DNA of 64,000 nucleotides from Eucalyptus grandis (lineage: Eukaryota; Streptophyta; Magnoliopsida; Myrtales; Myrtaceae): assembly GCF_016545825.1 (NCBI RefSeq), contig NC_052619.1, forward strand, positions 34,635,803 through 34,699,802. The letters are read 5' to 3'. This document shows positions 19,837-31,164 of this stretch, one piece after another. The position numbers and the translations under genes are program-made. Under the pieces are notes generated by a model that was not told the origin of the DNA, searched no databases, and saw nothing but the letters and a program-made list of their open reading frames with translations. How positions within the stretch are numbered: the stretch's first letter is position 1; each line of letters starts with the position of its first letter.

Positions 19837-22800
19837 CTACAGATCAAAGCTATGGCTGTTAAAGTGGAAAACAGGTCTATTGCCCTTTCTTCTTAAATCC
19901 TGTGACCTGATTTCTTTTGCAACATGATTGAAGAGTTTGCGGACCGCACACAACACACCAACATCCACGCAGCCCCAGGAATCCGAAACCATCCAAAAAT
20001 TTCTGCATACAAAGTTTCAAAAAGTGTCACCAAGATCATAAATCAGTAAGCACTGAGTAGCAAAATCTGAACTAGCATTATCATGTACGCTCTCACAAGA
20101 TATTAGACGATACTATGTTCAATCTAAAATTTTTAGGACAAGCAGGAAGCCCATTATGGTGGCCTGATATATGTTAATTTATCTGAAATAAGAAAAACCT
20201 GAGTCATTTACTTTTTATTAGACATGAAGACATGAAAAGTGCCACCCACAACACGGAGAACTTGACCATTTCTCAGTCAAGCATTGTTTGTTTTTTGTTC
20301 TCCACGTCGGCACATTCTTAAGTATGTATGTACGCCAATTGGCAAGATGGACTCAAAGGTGCACATTAAGCTCTCTCTCTACCAATATCCAGGAAATGAT
20401 TTTTATAGCTCTAGTAGCATTTATGCACATATTATCATCAAAATAATAAGATGAAACTAATATTGTCAAGAGGAGATCTTTTACCTTTGAAGTCTGGTCT
20501 TTGACCATAGAATACATTAGTATTTTCAATGAAGCTTGGTATCGGGTTGTTTCTTGATCCAGCATATAGCCAATCCTTCCTCTCTTCCCTGTCTTCCTCC
20601 CCAGCTGGAGTCACATTTTCCAGAGCGATGCCAGAAGAAGATAACACCACCCCCAAATATTACAACACTACAACCATGCACCCCAAAACAAAATCCCTCT
20701 ATACCACCATTTAGAGATGTCGTATGGGTTTAAGTAGCACACATTTAACAAAGCCCATATTATCAGGAAGCCAAGAATGGAAACGATGACATAAGCTCCA
20801 GACAAATTTTATTTCCTGTACCCAACCAAAACTGACATGCTTCGTCCTCTTGATCTTGTATTCAAAAGGATACAACCTTCTCAATTTTCCCTCTTCCTGC
20901 AGTTAGCAACAGCCAGCCTCCAAACTACAGACTCACAGAAGATAAAAATGCAAGTAGTAGAAAAGAAACGGCAGCTTAGCCTACCAATGAGGGTTCTGAT
21001 TCTCGAGTGACATACAGGCAGATGTCGACATTAACTTTATCTGAGAAAGACGGACAAATAGAATCCATGTCGCCGGTCGAAAGAAGAGAAATCTCACTCG
21101 ATCTTTTACTGCCCAGATGAGCAAAATGTCTCGGCAGACAAGGTTTATCATCCCTAATGCGATGAAGAACATCACTCAAAATTGCCAAGAATGGGGATAT
21201 CCCACTGCCTCCTGCTACCAGAATAAGCTTTTTATACCTGGGGGAACAATAAGGCAGATTAGTCCCTCCCCTAATAAAACATCTGAAGAGAGCTTTGTTA
21301 CTTGTAAGTGACTGACACCAAGCCTATTAAACAAATCACAAACTAAGATTTAAAGACAAATTGTTCCATGATAACAATATAAAGGAGATTGAGTTGATGC
21401 TCTATATTGAATGCTACTGAATGTGTTTAAATTGCACTGATTAGACTAATTGCAACAAATAACTAGAGTCGCTATTGTACATGTCAAAGTAATCAAAAAG
21501 GACTCACATCAAGTGGTATGGAGATTCATGCCCGTAAGGTCCCTCCACGGAAGCCACAAAGCTAGCATTGGGTCCAGACAGCTGCGTTTGAAAGCAGTAG
21601 GTCAGATACACTTCTTTTGAGCTTTCCCGTCATTCCCCAGCGGACTTTATCAGGACCGAAAGATGATGGCCGCCATCAAGAGGACTCGATGAAACGCTAA
21701 AAGGATGCCATTAGGCCAAGATATCTCTACACTTGCAGGAAGATGAAACCAAGGGCATTGTAGTGTAGATCTGCGATATCATATAGAGAATTACCTACGG
21801 TAAAGGGAAGTGCTCTACCCAATTAAAGAAATCACAAGAGAAGTATCGTACTTTTGGGTTTGGATATGACCAAGCCTCACTGATCCACATGGAAAGGATG
21901 TTGCAGAAATTACATCAACATTCCGTCGAGACTGGCAGAATCTTAGAAACCGGTCAAGCATGAATAGAAAATTCCCCCTGCTGCTTTGCTGACATACGTA
22001 TCCCCAACGTGCAGAGAGAAGAAGATCACAAAGAGTATGTAGAGTTGATGAGTGTAGAAGAAGAGCTCAAAAATCTCTTTCTTATTGGAGGAAGCGTGGT
22101 CACCCACATTGTAAATCCAAAACAATAGCAGATTATGCCCGCGAAGTTTGCACCGCCATCACTTTTCCACTCTATTATCTGTAGAAATACGCGTAGATAT
22201 GATTACGTCATGTGGCAAAGAGCTTTCCCAGGTTCCACCCACTTTGAGTAAGTGATATAGTCACATTGCAATGGCATACCAACTTGTGAGCCATTTGCCT
22301 AATGCCATGCAGATTGAAATGCTCCATAAATGGCAAAGCGTAATCAAATCTCTGCCGCGCAGCAGCGCATGTATGAGTGAAATAATCTTTTTATTCTAGT
22401 GCAAGCTAAGATAAAGTAGGAACTTACACTTTCAATACGATGCCTCGAATAACCAAACAATAAAGTAGCAGAGTCCGTGCATAGTCAGCAGGAACATGGT
22501 GAGATTCCCCAACCATACATGATATCTGGTAGCATGCTCAAAAGGGATGCCAATTAGGCGAAGAAGAATTGATCCCCTGGCAACTGGGAGAAATAAAATG
22601 CCAAGCACGTCAAGGCAGTCAAACCGAAGATATATGCTGACATTTGCAACATCTGAACCTGAAGAAGGAGAGAACGAAGTTACTACAGCAGTAAGCCGTC
22701 GATGGTAGACGTTATCTTATAGGGACACGATATTGCAATACCTCACATACGAGATAGGGAAAGCAGCAATAACACACAAGCATACCTCTTTTCCAGAGGG

Positions 22801-23568
22801 GTTAGATCACCATAAGTGGGCAACATTTCGAAGTTCACCACGGTGTACCCATAAACAGCCCAGGCCACAAACACAATGAACATGGCTATGCCAACGAACT
22901 CGGCGGCCGTCACACCCCCAAACACGCCGTCCACCAACACCGGGAATGTCCCTAGACGGAGGCGGGGACTCTTCTTCTTTCTACATGTCAAACAAAGACA
23001 GCGCCGACGGTTGATGATATTGGACTCTGACAGACCACTCGAGCAATTAAACAAACAGACGGGAGGCGGCATCCGCAGCAAAAGAAAAGAAACACGTACT
23101 CAGCGACAACGTCGTCGTCGTCTCCTCCAGAAAGGAGAAGGTAAGGTACGGCGAGCACAGCTATCAGCAGTATAGGCCCAGTGTACAGCAGCAAAGCGCT
23201 TCCTGAACCACACGAAAGAGAAGACGGTCAGGGGGGCGAGTACAAAGAAAGGGATTCTCAGCACGGAAACAGGGTGAGTCGGGAAGCGGGACCTTCGGTG
23301 CCGCAGAGGTGCCGCTGGTGGCGTCCTCCCAGTCGGTGTAAAAGTCGGTGCCGAACTCGGTGGGGGATGACGAAGAACATGGCGATCCAGGCGAGGAAGA
23401 GGGTCCACAAGGCGAGCTTGAGAGCCCCCTGGCGAGCGACTTATGCGGCTTTAGCGGCTCTGCTGGGGTGGCCGCCGCCCTGGGGGAGGAGAAGAGGCTC
23501 GACCCATTATCGCCGACGGCCATGGCGGGAAGGATGGGGGTGGGGTTGAGCAGGTGGTGGTGAGGCAT
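19837..23568 (-). pseudogene. FRO: Ferric reduction oxidase (FRO6/7-like), frameshifted
   Basis: Nine exons on the minus strand: about 23293-23568, 23096-23202, 22786-22980, 22428-22657, 21852-22178, 21508-21733, 20985-21237, 20485-20896, 19837-20002. FROs are membrane flavocytochromes that pass electrons from NAD(P)H through FAD and two hemes to ferric chelates. Seen: TFPVLVDGVFGGVTAAEFVGI (exon 3), [15 protein letters not shown] with heme-ligand histidines (exon 4), [12 protein letters not shown] (exon 5), HPFSVSSSPLDGG for FAD (exon 6), ILVAGGSGISPFLAIL for NAD(P)H (exon 7), ISKWWYRGILF (exon 8), FHFNSHSFDL terminus (exon 9). The GGSGIS motif normally reads GGIGIS. At least eight small indels shift the frame inside exons 1, 5, 6, 7, 8 and 9, some in compensating pairs. 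Full-length architecture argues for a recent lesion or sequencing error. Confidence 0.87.
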
Positions 23569-23710
23569 GGCGGAGATTAAAAAACCGGGCGCTGCTAATG
23601 TCAAAAAGCTCGAGTCTTTCCCCACCTGAGTTCAAGTGGCCGCAGCTACCCACTTTCTGCCCATCTAATTGTCCTCGTTTCGTCGAGGGGCGACGCTAGG
23701 AGACGGTTGA

Positions 23711-23711
23711 A

Positions 23712-23745
<34 letters not shown>
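23711..23745 (+). repeat. (CT)n microsatellite upstream of FRO
   Basis: CT run with one TTT interruption, about 140 bases upstream of the FRO start codon; on the transcribed strand it is (GA)n, common in plant 5' UTRs. Confidence 0.9.
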
Positions 23746-23917
23746 GCACTCCAAACGGCAAAAACGGGAGGGCGATTGAAATTGGATTTGGCTCATCGAT
23801 CTCTGTTACGGTTGCGGAGGTCCGTTGCGATGCGAGCGAGGCCAAAAAGCCCACTTCAGCTTTAGGCCCACGTGCTAAATGTGATAATATTCAACTTGGT
23901 GGATGGTCTGTGTCCTC

Positions 23918-23953
23918 AGAAGAAGAAGAAGAAGAAGAAGAAGAAGAAGAAGA
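23918..23953 (+). repeat. (GAA)n microsatellite
   Basis: About twelve GAA/AGA units upstream of FRO. Confidence 0.9.
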
Positions 23954-25774
23954 TTTGCTGCTACCTATTTAACTCGTCCGTCGGCATTCATTTATTTTTA
24001 AATGATGTCGCCCGTGAAGCAACCGGCACGTTCTGAGTGAATACCCGAAAGCATTTCCTCCATGAACATAGCACCGGCTGACGAGCGTCTCTTTAAGTTG
24101 CTCCTTCCGAAAGTAGTTGGTACCATTGCCATTCCTGAAATAGTAGAATGACCATCTTCATCCCAAAATAGTGGATACTCTCTCTCTCAATGTTCCCTAA
24201 ATGAGCCCTGCCCTACCTTCACCCATTCGGACGGCAGTTTTTTGTTGTTGGGAAAAACGGGATGGTCCAGCAGGCTAAGCCTTGGCAACCACCAGATTGT
24301 GGTTTGCCCTGGCTTCGCTTCACAGCTCCCTACTCTTGCTCGCACGGCCCCACAGTCGCGACTCTCGTTTGGATCCAAGAGCCAAGCAGCAGCCGCTTGA
24401 AAAAGGGTATTGGGTCCACGAGACGCAATAATACCGATGCCTTGCAAAGTGATGACGTGGTGCCTACTAGCACGCATGACCCAGATTTACATTATGCATG
24501 CGATCTAAAACGTGATGTGTGTTTTCATGGCCAACTTAGTATTCAGAAAGTCAAATTTAATTGAAGAATTTATGCTGAATCGCACAGTAACGAACTCAAA
24601 TAAAAAGAAAAAAGACGAAAGAAGAAGAAGAGTATAGTAACGATTTTCAATTTTAGGCAAAGCTATTACATGGATCATCATTATCCAAAATAGTTTGCAA
24701 CATTAATGGTAATCCTTCGCGGTCAACTCACTCTTTAAAAGAGCCTACCAAATCAAAGTTCATTAAATCATTTCTTTTCTAATCAAAAACTCGCCTACGC
24801 TTATACTAAGACCAAAGTCATATCGTGGGGCGATAATGAAGGTTTAATTAGACAATCAAATCATAACCCAAATCAAAAATATTTTCTTTTTAACTTGCTT
24901 TTCCCCTTCTTTATAATTAGCTAAAACCAGTGGGGTCGCTTTGCTCAAGCGACGAGGGTACGTTCATCCAAGAGATCCGGTTATCTCATTAAGCATACGA
25001 CACAGTCTCTTTGGAATTTTCTCCCCGCGCAGTGGGCTTTTCCGTCATTTGCTGCTCCGGCCGTACCCTAACCACATGGGAGTCGTACTCTTTCTTCCTA
25101 CCACCGTAAGTTCTTGAGAGCAAAATCTCTGGGAGCGGAGGTGCAACCCAAGCAGCTTCTTCACTCTCTTCCACCAGGATCCGATCGACATGGAGTCGAA
25201 GCCCACCCCGGTTTTGCCATGTAGTGGCCTTGCCTTACCCCGGCCGAGGCCACATCAACCCCATGATGAACCTCTGCAAGCTCTTGGTCTCCAAGAAGCC
25301 CGACATCCTCATCACCTTCGTCGTCACGTGGAGGAGTGGCTCCGGCTTCATCGGCTGAGCCGAAGCCGCTAACGTTCGCGCCACGGTCCCCAATGTTATA
25401 CCGTCGGCGCTCCACCGAGCCAAGAACTTTCCCAACTTCCTCGAAGCCGTTTTCACGAAGCCGAGCTCCGGTGGAGCAGCTGCTGGACAGGGTGGAGCTC
25501 CCGGTGGCGGCTATCATGGCGGACACGTACGTGCTGTGGGCTGTCAGGGTAGGTAAGCGGAGGAATATTCCGGTGGCTACGCTTTGGACGATGTCGGCGT
25601 CCGGTGTTTTCGGTGTTCCATCATTTCGAGATGCTGAAGCAGAAGGGCCATTTTCCGGTCGACTTGTCAGGTGCGCATTAATATCTTTAAGAAACATTAC
25701 CCATTGGGTGCCCATGAGTTTAGCGTCTTGGTTTCCAACGCATTGTACGAGATAATTACCAAAAAAATAACAAA

Positions 25775-26275
25775 ACATATTATAAAAGGTGCCAATTTAG
25801 TTCTAGAGCATTCAATTTGACAAAATTTAAATTTAAATATTTTGATAATCTACCAATATGGTCTTTTCGATTATTTTTGACTTGAAATTGTTGATGTGGA
25901 TGCAATTGTGTAGTATGTTGATCTATACAATTTTTAAAAATTTCTAATTCTTTAAAAAGTTTTGTTTTATTTTGTTTTTTGTTTTTGTTTTTTATTATTA
26001 TGGCTAGCGAGATCACAAAACCTCACCCAAACTTGGCTGAGGACCACAACCCTCATCATTGGTTGGTGAGGGTTTGCAGGCCTCATCCAATTGTCAGCAA
26101 AGAAATAAAAAAAATTATAAAAAATTCAGAAAATTAATTTGCAAAAATTATTCATGTCAACGTCGGCTTTTTACATAGGGTAGCTGATGTTCATTTTAGT
26201 GATTTTAGGTTAAAATTGATTAAAATAGTTACATTGACAAATCATAAAAAAAATTAAGACTAAATTAACCAAATT
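25775..26275. mobile_element. MITE-like insertion in the UGT copy 1 intron
   Basis: AT-rich arms with related, imperfectly inverted words (left 'GTGCCAATTTAGTT', right complement 'GTTAATTTAGTC') flank a GC-richer core near 26010-26095 with GGTTGGTGAGGGTTTG and CCTCACCC words. The layout resembles the element at 14170-14920. It contributes about a quarter of the 2.1-kb intron; the sister gene's intron is 549 bases and lacks it. Confidence 0.5.
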
Positions 26276-26722
26276 AGATGAATAATCATAAAATGGAATC
26301 CATATAATATGTTTAGATTTTTTTTTGGTAATTTTCCTTTTTATATGATTATGGTTATTATGATTAATATGCGGGCTTCCAGTACGTTCACGTTACCTAC
26401 TCTTGTGGAGATTTTTACTTGTGAACATAGGAAACCATCAGAAAAGATCAATGAAAGCTCCTAAAAGATTCGATAAACTGCCTAGTCCTTTGGAAAAAAA
26501 GTTATTTCTATGAGAACGAGAATGATCCGATTGTTATCTTACCATTAAGAAAAACATAGTTCACTATATCATATAAATTTGTCACATCTTTGTAATTCTC
26601 TTAATAAAGTAAATATTCGGTACATCTATACTGGAGTACTAGCATCCTAATGACGGATACGACTAGGGTTTTTTTGGTTTAGCTTGAGGTCAATCAAGAA
26701 GCTCAATTTGAATTTTATGTTG

Positions 26723-26725
<3 letters not shown>

Positions 26726-26787
<62 letters not shown>
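26726..26787 (+). repeat. (AT)31 microsatellite
   Basis: Sixty-two bases of pure AT in the UGT copy 1 intron. The Ile/Tyr repeat frames across it are not genes. Confidence 0.97.
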
Positions 26788-26789
<2 letters not shown>

Positions 26790-28669
26790 ATGAAGATTCT
26801 AAAAAGACTAAGAAATATTTGAGGGCGACAATAGTTGGGATGCTCCCCACTAAATGAAAGTTCAAACCCAAACACTAAGGTTCAAGAAAAAAAATTAAGT
26901 TAAAAGCAATACACTACAGCAAGAATTTAATATATTTTACCTTTTTCTTTACCTTCAAGGCGAGGCCTTGGTAATTAGAGAAGAATCGCTTTTCAATGCG
27001 CGTAAATGGTGTTGATTATATTGAGATTAGATATGTGCACATGGGGTATCTTCTAAATTGACAATGGGCTGGGGCTCATGCAACTGGCTGTTTCGATTGA
27101 TTTGTTGTCCATGGCCTGGGAAAACGAAATCTGCTCACGGTTCTTGGATTGAATTCTATGGTTGTGTAAATACGCGAAGCAAAGCATAGGCCAGGAAGAT
27201 CACTTTCCCTCCATAATTGCGAGCTTTAGATGTTTCACCAACCCTGTGCTCCGGAGGACTCAGCTGCATCCTCGTCTGGTGCTCAAGTCCCCAGCGTTAG
27301 CCCAATTATTGTGGTCTAGATTCGTCCATGCAGGAAGAACGTTTGATAAAGAGACGGAAACGACGGAGATATATGAATGTAGAGAGAATGTTGCCAGTCT
27401 TTGCTTCTCAATTATCAGACTGTAACAGCTGGAACCATCCGGGTCGAAACAACTTCGCAATTGATTCTTCTTCTATCTCACTCTCCTTCACAAGTCGACA
27501 CAAGTTGCTGATGGTGACCAGAGAATGTTTTGGTGCCGATGTCAATATCCAAGTTGGAAAGAGAGTTTTAAGGACCAGTGCGGATACAACATAATTTAAT
27601 TTAGTTTTCTGAGGAAACCCCAGAATTGTTTAACGAGTATAAAAAGGTCATAGTAACCTCGAAATGAAAGTGATGTGCGTTGGAAACAGAAACTCTGCCA
27701 GGAATAGAGGTCACCTTTTCTTGATTCTTGAACGGTAAACCAGTAATTGGATTCGCCCGTCTTCTCTTTTTTGTCTGTGAGTTGGCAGAGAGAGGAGAAG
27801 AGGAAGTGGACTACATTCCGGGAGTCGCCAAGACCCGAATCGCAGATCTTCCTACGATCTTCCACGGAAATGGGCGCCAGATATTGGACGGAGCCCTGGA
27901 GTGCATCGCCTGGGCATCCAAGGCCGACTTCTTCCTCTCCACCTCCTTCTACGAGCTCGAATCCCTGTCCTGGACGCCCTCCGATCTCAACTCTCTGCGC
28001 CCCTCTATTGCGTCGGCCCCACCATCCCCTTCAACGGCGGCGGCGACGGAGATGGAGACGTGGCTTATCTCCGATGGCTGGACTCTCAGCCCAGAGGTTC
28101 GGTCCTCTACGTCTCGTTCGGGAGCTTCCTCTCGGTCTCAAGGCTCAGATGGAGGAGATGGTGGCCGGGGTGCGGGACAGCGGGGGTGCGGTTCCTGTGG
28201 GTGGCGCGCGGGGAGACGTCGCTGATCGAGAGCGCAGGCGAGGAGGAGGACATGGGAGTGGTGGTGCCCTGGTGCGAGCAGCTGAAGGTGCTGTGCCACC
28301 CTTCGGTGGGCGGGTTCTGGACCCACAGCGGGTGGAATTCCACGCTGGAAGCCATCTACGCTGGGGTCCCCATGCTGACGTGCCCCATCTTCTGGGACCA
28401 GGTCCCCAACAGCAAGCAGATCGCGGAGGACTGGAAGATCGGGTTGAGGGTTAAGAAGGAAGGTGGTGGCGGCGGTGCTGAGGATTTGGTCACCCGGCAA
28501 GAAATTGCACGGCTCGTGAAAGCTGATGGATGTGGAAAGCGACGAGGGGAGAGAAATGAGGAAGAGAGCAAGAGAGCTGAGAGAGGCGTGTAGACGGGCG
28601 GTTGCCAGAGGCGGATCGTCGGATCGGAATTTGGATGCCTTCATCAGTGACATAGCTAGGGCCGAATGA

Positions 28670-29060
28670 ATCCGATAGAGGATATGATATGGTGGGGTTA
28701 AGTTTTTGCTTTGTATTTCCAAACGACAATTTTCATTTTGTTCAATCAGACTCTGTTTCCTCTGTTTCCTCTTGGGCACTCGAAAGTTCCGAAAGAAAAT
28801 AAAGAAGATAGTGGCGGACAAAACCGAGTCACAAGCAATGAGATGGATTCTTTTGTCCAGTGCTACAAAGGTGCCCCCTGGTCCCCGTGGTGACTGCTTT
28901 CTATTTTAAAAATGTCAAATAATTTACCGTATCAAAGTTGGTAATGGCACGCCGTATCCCTAATGCCCTCTGCTCAAAGTAGAGATTGCTTTAGTGAGGA
29001 AACCCTTCTTCTTCCAAAGCTCCTTCACCACGCCACAGCTCTTCCTTCCTTTCTCCGGAC
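28670..29060. other. Spacer between the two UGT genes
   Basis: 390 bases holding the 3' flank of copy 1 and the promoter of copy 2. No strict TATA was found. No gene. Confidence 0.5.
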
Positions 29061-31001
29061 ATGGATGCGGATGAGCTTCGACGTCAACCATGCCACATGG
29101 TGGCGATGCCTTTCCCTGGGAGAGGCCACGTCAATCCCATGATGAACCTCTGTAAGATCCTGGTTTCCTCCAGAAGCAGACAACAGCACCCTCCTCTTAT
29201 CATCACCTTCGTTGTCACGGAAGAGTGGCTAGGCTACATCGGCTCCACCCTAAGCCCAGCAATATCCGCTTCGCCACCATCCCCAACGTTGTGCCCTCCG
29301 AGCGGCTCAAAGCAGCTGATTTCCCTGGCTTCTATGAAGCCGTCATGACAAAGATGGAAGCTCCGTTTGAGCAGCTCCTGGACCAGCTCCACCCTCCTGT
29401 GACTGCGTTCTTGGCCGATGTCGAGCTGCTCTGGGGAGTGGGTGTGGGTAATCGCAGGAACATACCTGTAGCCTCGCTCTGGACCATGTCTGCTTCTGTG
29501 TTTTCCATGTTCCATCATTTTGACTCGATCCTGCAAAACAGTCATTTTCCAGTGAATCTGTCTGGTGAGTCGATGATTACCGATTAACGCTGATATCTCT
29601 CAAAACAGTGGAATCGGGGTCCTCTGGTCAGCAGAAGACACAGCAGAAAGCCATAAAGATTTTTATCTTTATGCATGCAATGTCTTTTTCCGTTCAGTGT
29701 CGATAGAAAATGTAAAAAGCTTCTGCATATGCAGGAAAAAAGAGTGTTGAATTGATAATCCTATATATCTTGAAGAAGTTCACTACAATTGGTTTTACTT
29801 TAATTTTTTGATTTGACTAAACAGTCGACCACCTAAACTTTGTGAATCCTCTTTAGTATGTTCTATTTTTCTTTTTTTTGGTATCTCTGATATTTCTCTT
29901 TGGTACAGTTAACTACCAAAACACAAATAGTAATGTCGAAGCCTTAAGCAAAAACAAGCAAGCCTTCTATTTTGAGTTCTTTCCGATTTTTAACCAGCTT
30001 AAATAAAGGCTTTGAGCTTTAGAATCTTCCACATTGCGTGCCATATACAACTGATTCAGTGAATATTCATTTTTCGACTGTAACTTAAATGATTCTACCT
30101 ACTGATGTGCTAGAGCATGGAGCGCAGCGTGTCGAATACATTCCCAGGGATTTCTCCCACAAGTGTGGCAGATCTCCCCCACTAGAGCTGATCCACGAGT
30201 CCTGAAGCGAGCCGTGGAATGTGTTTTCGCAGGTGTCAAAAGCACAGTATCTGTTATTTACTTCTCTGTATGAGCTTGAACCTCGAGTCATGGATGCTTT
30301 AGAAGCAGAGTTCTCTTTCCCCGTCTTGCCTGTTGGTCCAACAATACCTTTCTTAGACATTAGCAGCAATAATTCTACAAATTCCGATAATGTCCCTGAT
30401 TATCTAAGTTGGCTGGACTCCCAACCTGAGAGATCAGTCTTGTACATCTCATTGGGAAGTTTCCTGTCAGTTTCAATGGACCAAATGGATGAAATAGTGG
30501 CTGCAATGAACGAGAGCGGTGTTGGCTACTTATTGGTAGCCCGTGGAGAGACTCAAGGTTAAACACGAAATTTGGGGAGAGAGGATTTGTTGTGCCTTGG
30601 TGTGATCAGTTGAGGGTGTTGTGCCATCCTTCTGTCGGAGGATTCTGGACACATTGTGGGTGGAATTCAATACTTGAGGCCATGTTTGCTGGCATTCCAA
30701 TGCTCACTTTTCCAATATTTCTAGATCAACCTCCAATAGCAAGCAAATAGTTGAAGATTGGAAGACAGGGTGGAGGGTGAAGAACCAAGCGGATGCTGAC
30801 GAAGAACTATCGCCAAGGGGAAAGATTCGAGAGCTTGTGCAGCGATTTATGGATCTTCAAAGCAGGGAGGGAAAAGAAATTAGGAAAAGAGCAACAGAAT
30901 TTAAAGAAATTTGTCTGAGAGCAATTACAGGAGGATCATCTGATAGAAACCTCAATGCTTTCATCCAACATATATCACAGGGCCATAGGCTGGAAACATA
31001 A
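29061..31001 (+). pseudogene. UGT87A: UGT87A-like glycosyltransferase, copy 2, frameshifted
   Basis: Exon 1 29061-29564, intron 29565-30113, exon 2 30114-31001, joined in the same phase-1 position as copy 1 (LS-EHGAQRVEYIP). Exon 1 shows MVAMPFPGRGHVNPMMNLCK with the acceptor-site histidine, LIITFVVTEEWLGYIGS, then one base is lost near 29252 and the protein continues in another frame as PSNIRFATIPNVVPSE and RRNIPVASLWTMSASVFSMF. Exon 2 shows SLYELEPRVMDALE, VLYISLGSFLSVS, and the PSPG box 30598-30729 from WCDQLRVLCHPSVGGFW, with FLDQ where FWDQ is usual. Frames shift several times at 30130-30240 and once near 30735, where the PNSKQ motif is garbled. The 3' end (ELVQRFMDLQSREGKEIRKR, GGSSDRNLNAF) is intact. 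The stop lies only 164 bases before an Athila LTR. Confidence 0.9.
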
Positions 31002-31164
31002 AAAAAAGGCTTCTCGCTATGTTATCAGGTGAATGGAAGCTATTCTGTTTGTTAGAGCGAGGAGCAGCTCTATCCTGGCAAGTAGTTTTCCCATGTATGT
31101 GAAGACAAATGGAATGAGTTTCCATCCCTAACTCATTGGAATTGACAGACTAGTTTTTTTTTAC

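Larger units (their letters stand above)
23569..25189. other. FRO upstream region and unassigned DNA
   Basis: The first few hundred bases are the FRO promoter/5' UTR side and hold (CT)n at 23711-23745 and (GAA)n at 23918-23953. 24190-24560 is of balanced composition with frames up to 100 codons but no recognised product. 24560-24990 is AT-rich. 24990-25189 is the promoter and 5' UTR side of the first UGT. No further gene seen. Confidence 0.45.
25190..28669 (+). pseudogene. UGT87A: UGT87A-like glycosyltransferase, copy 1, frameshifted
   Basis: Exon 1 25190-25670, intron 25671-27788 (GT...CAG), exon 2 27789-28669. The split codon joins in phase 1 (LS-E-RGEEEVDYIPG), so both exons belong together. 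Family-1 UGTs transfer sugar from UDP-sugar to small molecules in the cytosol; Arabidopsis UGT87A2 is linked to flowering time. Seen: HPF-less start MESKPTP, HINPMMNLCKLL-type stretch in another frame, RRNIPVATLWTMSAS, then VLYVSFGSFLSVS and the 44-residue PSPG donor-binding box at 28270-28401, from WCEQLKVLCHPSVGGFW to PIFWDQ, ending in the Gln that usually favours UDP-glucose. Several indels break exon 1 (first stop near residue 11 in the proper frame) and exon 2 (near 27960, 28140, 28515). The intron holds a MITE-like unit and an (AT)31. Confidence 0.88.

Noticed and set aside
25161..25778. 205-codon minus-strand frame opposite the first UGT exon
   Set aside because: Shadow of the GC-rich UGT coding strand.
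26647..26875. Ile/Tyr-repeat minus-strand frames
   Set aside because: Translation of (AT)31.
28138..28821. 227-codon minus-strand frame opposite UGT exon 2
   Set aside because: Shadow of the PSPG-containing exon on the other strand.
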